In this document: piece by piece, positions 61,389-64,000 of the stretch
How the letters are laid out: each line of letters opens with the position of its first letter
Position numbering within the stretch: position 1 is the stretch's first letter
Assembly (NCBI GenBank): GCA_963830495.1
Contig: CAWHMS010000003.1
Span: forward strand, 806,001 to 870,000
Length of the DNA: 64,000 nucleotides
DNA from: CAWHMS01 sp963830495
Lineage (GTDB): Bacteria; Actinomycetota; Actinomycetes; Propionibacteriales; Nocardioidaceae
Direction of reading: 5' to 3'
The notes under the pieces: generated by a model
What the model was told of the DNA's origin: nothing
The model's input: the letters and a program-made list of their open reading frames with translations, nothing else
The model's database searches: none
Made by a program: the position numbers and the translations under genes

Positions 61389-62866
61389 GGCGTCCTTCGG
61401 TCGGTCCGCTGGCGCTGCTGGCCGCCAGCCTGTTCCCGGCAGCGGGAGCCTTCGCCATCGACACCGCGCGGGTCGGAGTGATCGGTGTGGCACTCGAGCT
61501 GCTGACGCTCGGCTGGTTGGTGCGCGACCTGCGAACCACGCTCCTCCGGGCTGCCTTCGGGCTGGTAGCGGCGTTCGGCATCGCCCTCACGACGTACCTC
61601 TACGGCGGCAGGGACCTCGAGACGACGGCGGCCGCCGCGCTGCGCATCCTGTACCTGGTGCTACCGAGTGCGTTGGTCCTCCCGCTGGTCCGGCCGAGCG
61701 AGCTCGGCGACCACCTGGCTCAACGGCTGCGGCTGCCGCCTCGCCTTGTGGTCGCCTCGGTCGCGGCGCTGCAGCGGATCGACTCCCTGGCCGACCAATG
61801 GCGGCAGATCCAGCGCACGAGGCGCTCCCGCGGACTCGGTCTCGAGGGCGGCCCGGTACGGCGCGTGCGGGCTTCGGCCGGCAGCGCCTTCGCCCTCTTG
61901 GTGATTGCGATGCGGCAGGCCGGGCAGCTGGCGATGGCGATGGATGCGCGGGGCTTCGCCGGCGCGCGACGCCGTACGTGGGCCGCACCCGCTCCGTGGC
62001 ACGCAGGAGACACCATGGTGACTGGCATCGCCGTGTTTCTCGGACTCCTCCCCTGGCTCCTGAAGATGACCTGCCGGTCGTGGCCGGCAGGACACAAGTG
62101 CGAGAGGCGAGCGATGCATGAGCGTGGTGGCCGGCGGCGGGTGTCCTTCGTCGGGGCGCTGGCGCTCGCGGTCGTCGTGGCCGGCTGCGGGGCCGACTCG
62201 ACGGATGAGTCCGAGTCCGAGCCGATGATCGGCGTCGGCGACTGCTTCGCGGAGGACGCAAGCGAGCCGGTGCCCTGCAGTACGGCGCACGAGGCTCAGA
62301 CGATCTACGTCTCCGACGCCGCGCCGCGCCCCGGAACCGCCGCGCTGACGCCGTGTCGAGCCGCCCAGGCGGCCTTCCTCGGGCAGGACTTCAACAGCCG
62401 GCTGGACGTGCGCCTCTGGGTGGCCGCCGACGAGACCTGGTATCGCTGCGACCTGGTGCTGCGCAACTCCACCCGGGCCGGGTCGGGCTACGAGCAGTTG
62501 CACCAGTCGCTCGAGGGAGCCTTCCGGACCGGCGTGCCGCTGTATCTGCGCGCGTGCCTCGATGCGACGTACGACCCGCTGCTGGACCAGGACTACGTGT
62601 CCTGCGCGGAGCCTCATCGGAGCCGCGAGCTGCCCATGGCCCCGGCGATCGGGACCCTGGATGAGCCCTTCCCCGGCGACGTCTCGGAGCGCGCGATCGG
62701 GGCCTGCAACGCGACGGCCGCCGGAGCGAAAGTGCTCGGCAAGGGCCGCACGGTCCAGGCCTTCTACCCCGAGAATGCCGAGGCCTGGGACTCCGGTGAG
62801 CGCACCGCCGACTGCTGGGTGAGCACCAGTCGAGGTCGGCTGCCCGCCGTGTCGCCGCGCGGCTGA
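61385..62866 (+). CDS. ykoC: ECF T component YkoC in one frame with a septum-formation-like lipoprotein domain
   Basis: One 493-codon frame. Residues 1 to about 235 are YkoC, the ECF transmembrane coupling protein: hydrophobic segments LALLAASLFPAAGAFAI and AAFGLVAAFGIALTTYLY, and the Ala-Arg-Gly coupling motifs in RRSRGLGLEG and MDARGFAGARRR. From Met244 (ATG 62114) the same frame has the hallmarks of a separate lipoprotein: HERGGRRRVSFVGALALAV then VVAGC (lipobox), an acidic stretch, and a domain with paired cysteines (GVGDCFAED, VPCSTAHEA, LTPCRAAQ, RACLDATYD, VSCAEPHRS), like Septum_form proteins. GAGAGG lies upstream of ATG 62114. ATG 61385 overlaps the ykoD stop (ATGA). Confidence 0.8.
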   Translation: MRRPSVGPLALLAASLFPAAGAFAIDTARVGVIGVALELLTLGWLVRDLRTTLLRAAFGLVAAFGIALTTYLYGGRDLETTAAAALRILYLVLPSALVLPLVRPSELGDHLAQRLRLPPRLVVASVAALQRIDSLADQWRQIQRTRRSRGLGLEGGPVRRVRASAGSAFALLVIAMRQAGQLAMAMDARGFAGARRRTWAAPAPWHAGDTMVTGIAVFLGLLPWLLKMTCRSWPAGHKCERRAMHERGGRRRVSFVGALALAVVVAGCGADSTDESESEPMIGVGDCFAEDASEPVPCSTAHEAQTIYVSDAAPRPGTAALTPCRAAQAAFLGQDFNSRLDVRLWVAADETWYRCDLVLRNSTRAGSGYEQLHQSLEGAFRTGVPLYLRACLDATYDPLLDQDYVSCAEPHRSRELPMAPAIGTLDEPFPGDVSERAIGACNATAAGAKVLGKGRTVQAFYPENAEAWDSGERTADCWVSTSRGRLPAVSPRG

Positions 62867-62910
62867 CCAACTTCACGGGTCAGGGGTGGCGAGTCTGGGG
62901 TGGCGGGTCA

Positions 62911-64000
62911 CTACGCAGGGCCGGAGCCGGCCTTCGCGGCCAGGCTGGCACGGGCGGCCTCAAGGCGGGCCACCGGCACCCGGAACGGCGAGCAGGAGAC
63001 GTAGTCGAGGGCGATGCTCTCGAAGTAGTGGATCGACTCCGGATCACCCCCGTGCTCGCCGCAGATGCCGATGACGAGGTCGTGCCTGGTCTCTCTGCCC
63101 TCCCAGGCTGCGATCGACACGAGACGCCCGACGCCTGCGGTGTCCAGGCTCTCGAACGGGCTGATCCGGAAGATGCCTGCCTCGATGTACCGCGGAAAGA
63201 ACGCCGCCTCGACGTCGTCGCGGCTGAAGCCCCAGGTGGTCTGCGTCATGTCGTTGGTGCCAAAGGAGAAGAACTCCGCCACCTCCGCGATCTCGTGCGC
63301 CGTCATAGCCGCACGAGGCACCTCGATCATGGTGCCGATGGGGAAGCTGAGCTCGACACCTCTCTCGTCAGACACCTCGCGCAGTGTCTGTTCGGCTTGT
63401 TCGCGGATGATCTCGAACTCCTTCACGTCCGCCACCAGCGGCACCATGATCTCCGGGTGCGGGTGCAGCCCTCGGTCGATCAGCTCCGCGGCCGCCTCGG
63501 CGATGGCGCGCACCTGCAGCAGGAACAGCCCCGGCACGACGAGGCCGAGCCGGACGCCGCGCATGCCCAGCATCGGGTTCTGCTCGTGGTAGCGCTGCAC
63601 CTCACGCAGCAGCTCTGCCGATGCATCGTCGGGGTTCCCGGTCGCATCAGCGACGGCCACCTTGACCGACAGGTCGGTCAGGTCGGGCAGGAACTCGTGC
63701 AGCGGCGGATCGAGCAGCCTGACGACGACAGGCAGTTCGTCCATCGCCTCGAAGATGCCGAGGAAATCCTGCCGCTGCAGCGGCAGCAGCTCCTGCAGCG
63801 CATCCTGCCGCTCGTTCTCGTTGGCAGCCATGATGACCCGCTCGACGACCTTGCGCCGCGCGCCGAGGAACATGTGCTCGGTGCGGCACAGTCCGATGCC
63901 CTGCGCGCCGAAGTCACGAGCCCGTTGCGCATCCTCCGGCGTGTCCGCGTTGGCGCGTACGAACATGCGACGCGACTCGTCGGCGTACGCCATGATGCGT
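62911..64000 (-). CDS. ppdK: Pyruvate, phosphate dikinase, C-terminal part (partial)
   Basis: The C-terminal PEP/pyruvate TIM-barrel domain of PPDK; the N-terminal ATP-grasp and central histidine domains lie beyond the right edge. Visible are GIGLCRTEHMFLG, VVVRLLDPPLHEFLP, NPMLGMRGVRLG, PEIMVPLVADVKEFE, GTMIEVPRAA, FFSFGTNDMTQTTWGFSRDD and the catalytic-cysteine region IGICGEHGGDPESIHYF. The enzyme interconverts PEP and pyruvate with ATP or PPi. No stop interrupts the frame to position 64000. It converges with the ykoC frame. Confidence 0.93.
   Translation of the reverse strand, partial: RIMAYADESRRMFVRANADTPEDAQRARDFGAQGIGLCRTEHMFLGARRKVVERVIMAANENERQDALQELLPLQRQDFLGIFEAMDELPVVVRLLDPPLHEFLPDLTDLSVKVAVADATGNPDDASAELLREVQRYHEQNPMLGMRGVRLGLVVPGLFLLQVRAIAEAAAELIDRGLHPHPEIMVPLVADVKEFEIIREQAEQTLREVSDERGVELSFPIGTMIEVPRAAMTAHEIAEVAEFFSFGTNDMTQTTWGFSRDDVEAAFFPRYIEAGIFRISPFESLDTAGVGRLVSIAAWEGRETRHDLVIGICGEHGGDPESIHYFESIALDYVSCSPFRVPVARLEAARASLAAKAGSGPA

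Overview
This is a gene-dense stretch of a high-GC actinobacterial chromosome. Gene content and order point to the Propionibacteriales, probably a Nocardioides-like organism; that placement is inferred from synteny and was not computed. Markers include radA-disA-mutY, the block clpC / lsr2 / lysS / coaX / panC, the block ftsH-folE-folP-folB-folK-DUF3180 with hpt-tilS-Zn protease-dacB-ppa around it, and many leaderless genes (TANNNT placed 6-7 nt before the start codon).

Layout. 1-1527: TetR regulator with an ABC-2 exporter. 1659-8471: galE, a 48-bp palindrome, a non-coding tract with 19-bp repeats, a TIM-barrel protein, Ppx/GppA, a Cys-rich protein, a frameshifted M3 peptidase and a glyoxalase-like protein. 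8483-17749: methyltransferase, radA, disA, TetR, hydrolase, an anchored extracytoplasmic protein, mutY, and a cyclase-family hydrolase coupled to a ThDP enzyme. 17840-25137: clpC, lsr2, lysS and the CoA-precursor set coaX-panC-DUF2520. 25318-29486: a MidA/NDUFAF7-like methyltransferase, a glycosyltransferase, a lone nuoD and a zinc ribbon. 29715-39227: a surface-glycan locus. 39315-42994: a glycine betaine/choline ABC importer. 43046-44164: an HTH plus nucleotidyltransferase pair and a kinase remnant. 44184-52674: folate genes, ftsH, hpt, tilS and a Zn protease. 52712-58917: dacB, ppa, an NlpC/P60 protein, an enoyl-CoA hydratase and a PAP2 protein. 59077-62866: a TPP riboswitch and ykoEDC, with a lipoprotein-like domain in the same frame as ykoC. 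62911-64000: part of ppdK.

The most interesting region is 29715-39227. One uninterrupted reading frame joins an APS-reductase (CysH) domain, which makes sulfite, to an SqdB-type UDP-sulfoquinovose synthase domain, which consumes sulfite. It is followed by a carbohydrate sulfotransferase, then a second sulfotransferase, paralogous glycosyltransferases in a duplicated arrangement and an NDP-sugar epimerase. I infer a pathway for a sulfonated and sulfated cell-surface glycan. A strong internal ribosome-binding site and a local drop in GC3 leave open whether the fusion protein, a free SqdB, or both are made.

Other notable points are a NuoD whose arginine matching the human NDUFAF7 target is conserved and which lies one gene from an NDUFAF7-like methyltransferase; a ykoD with no usable start codon beside a UCC-UGA-C stop context; divergent overlapping leaderless promoters; and a 19-bp-period repeat that recurs about 52 kb away. 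I saw no tRNA, rRNA, CRISPR array, insertion sequence or prophage.
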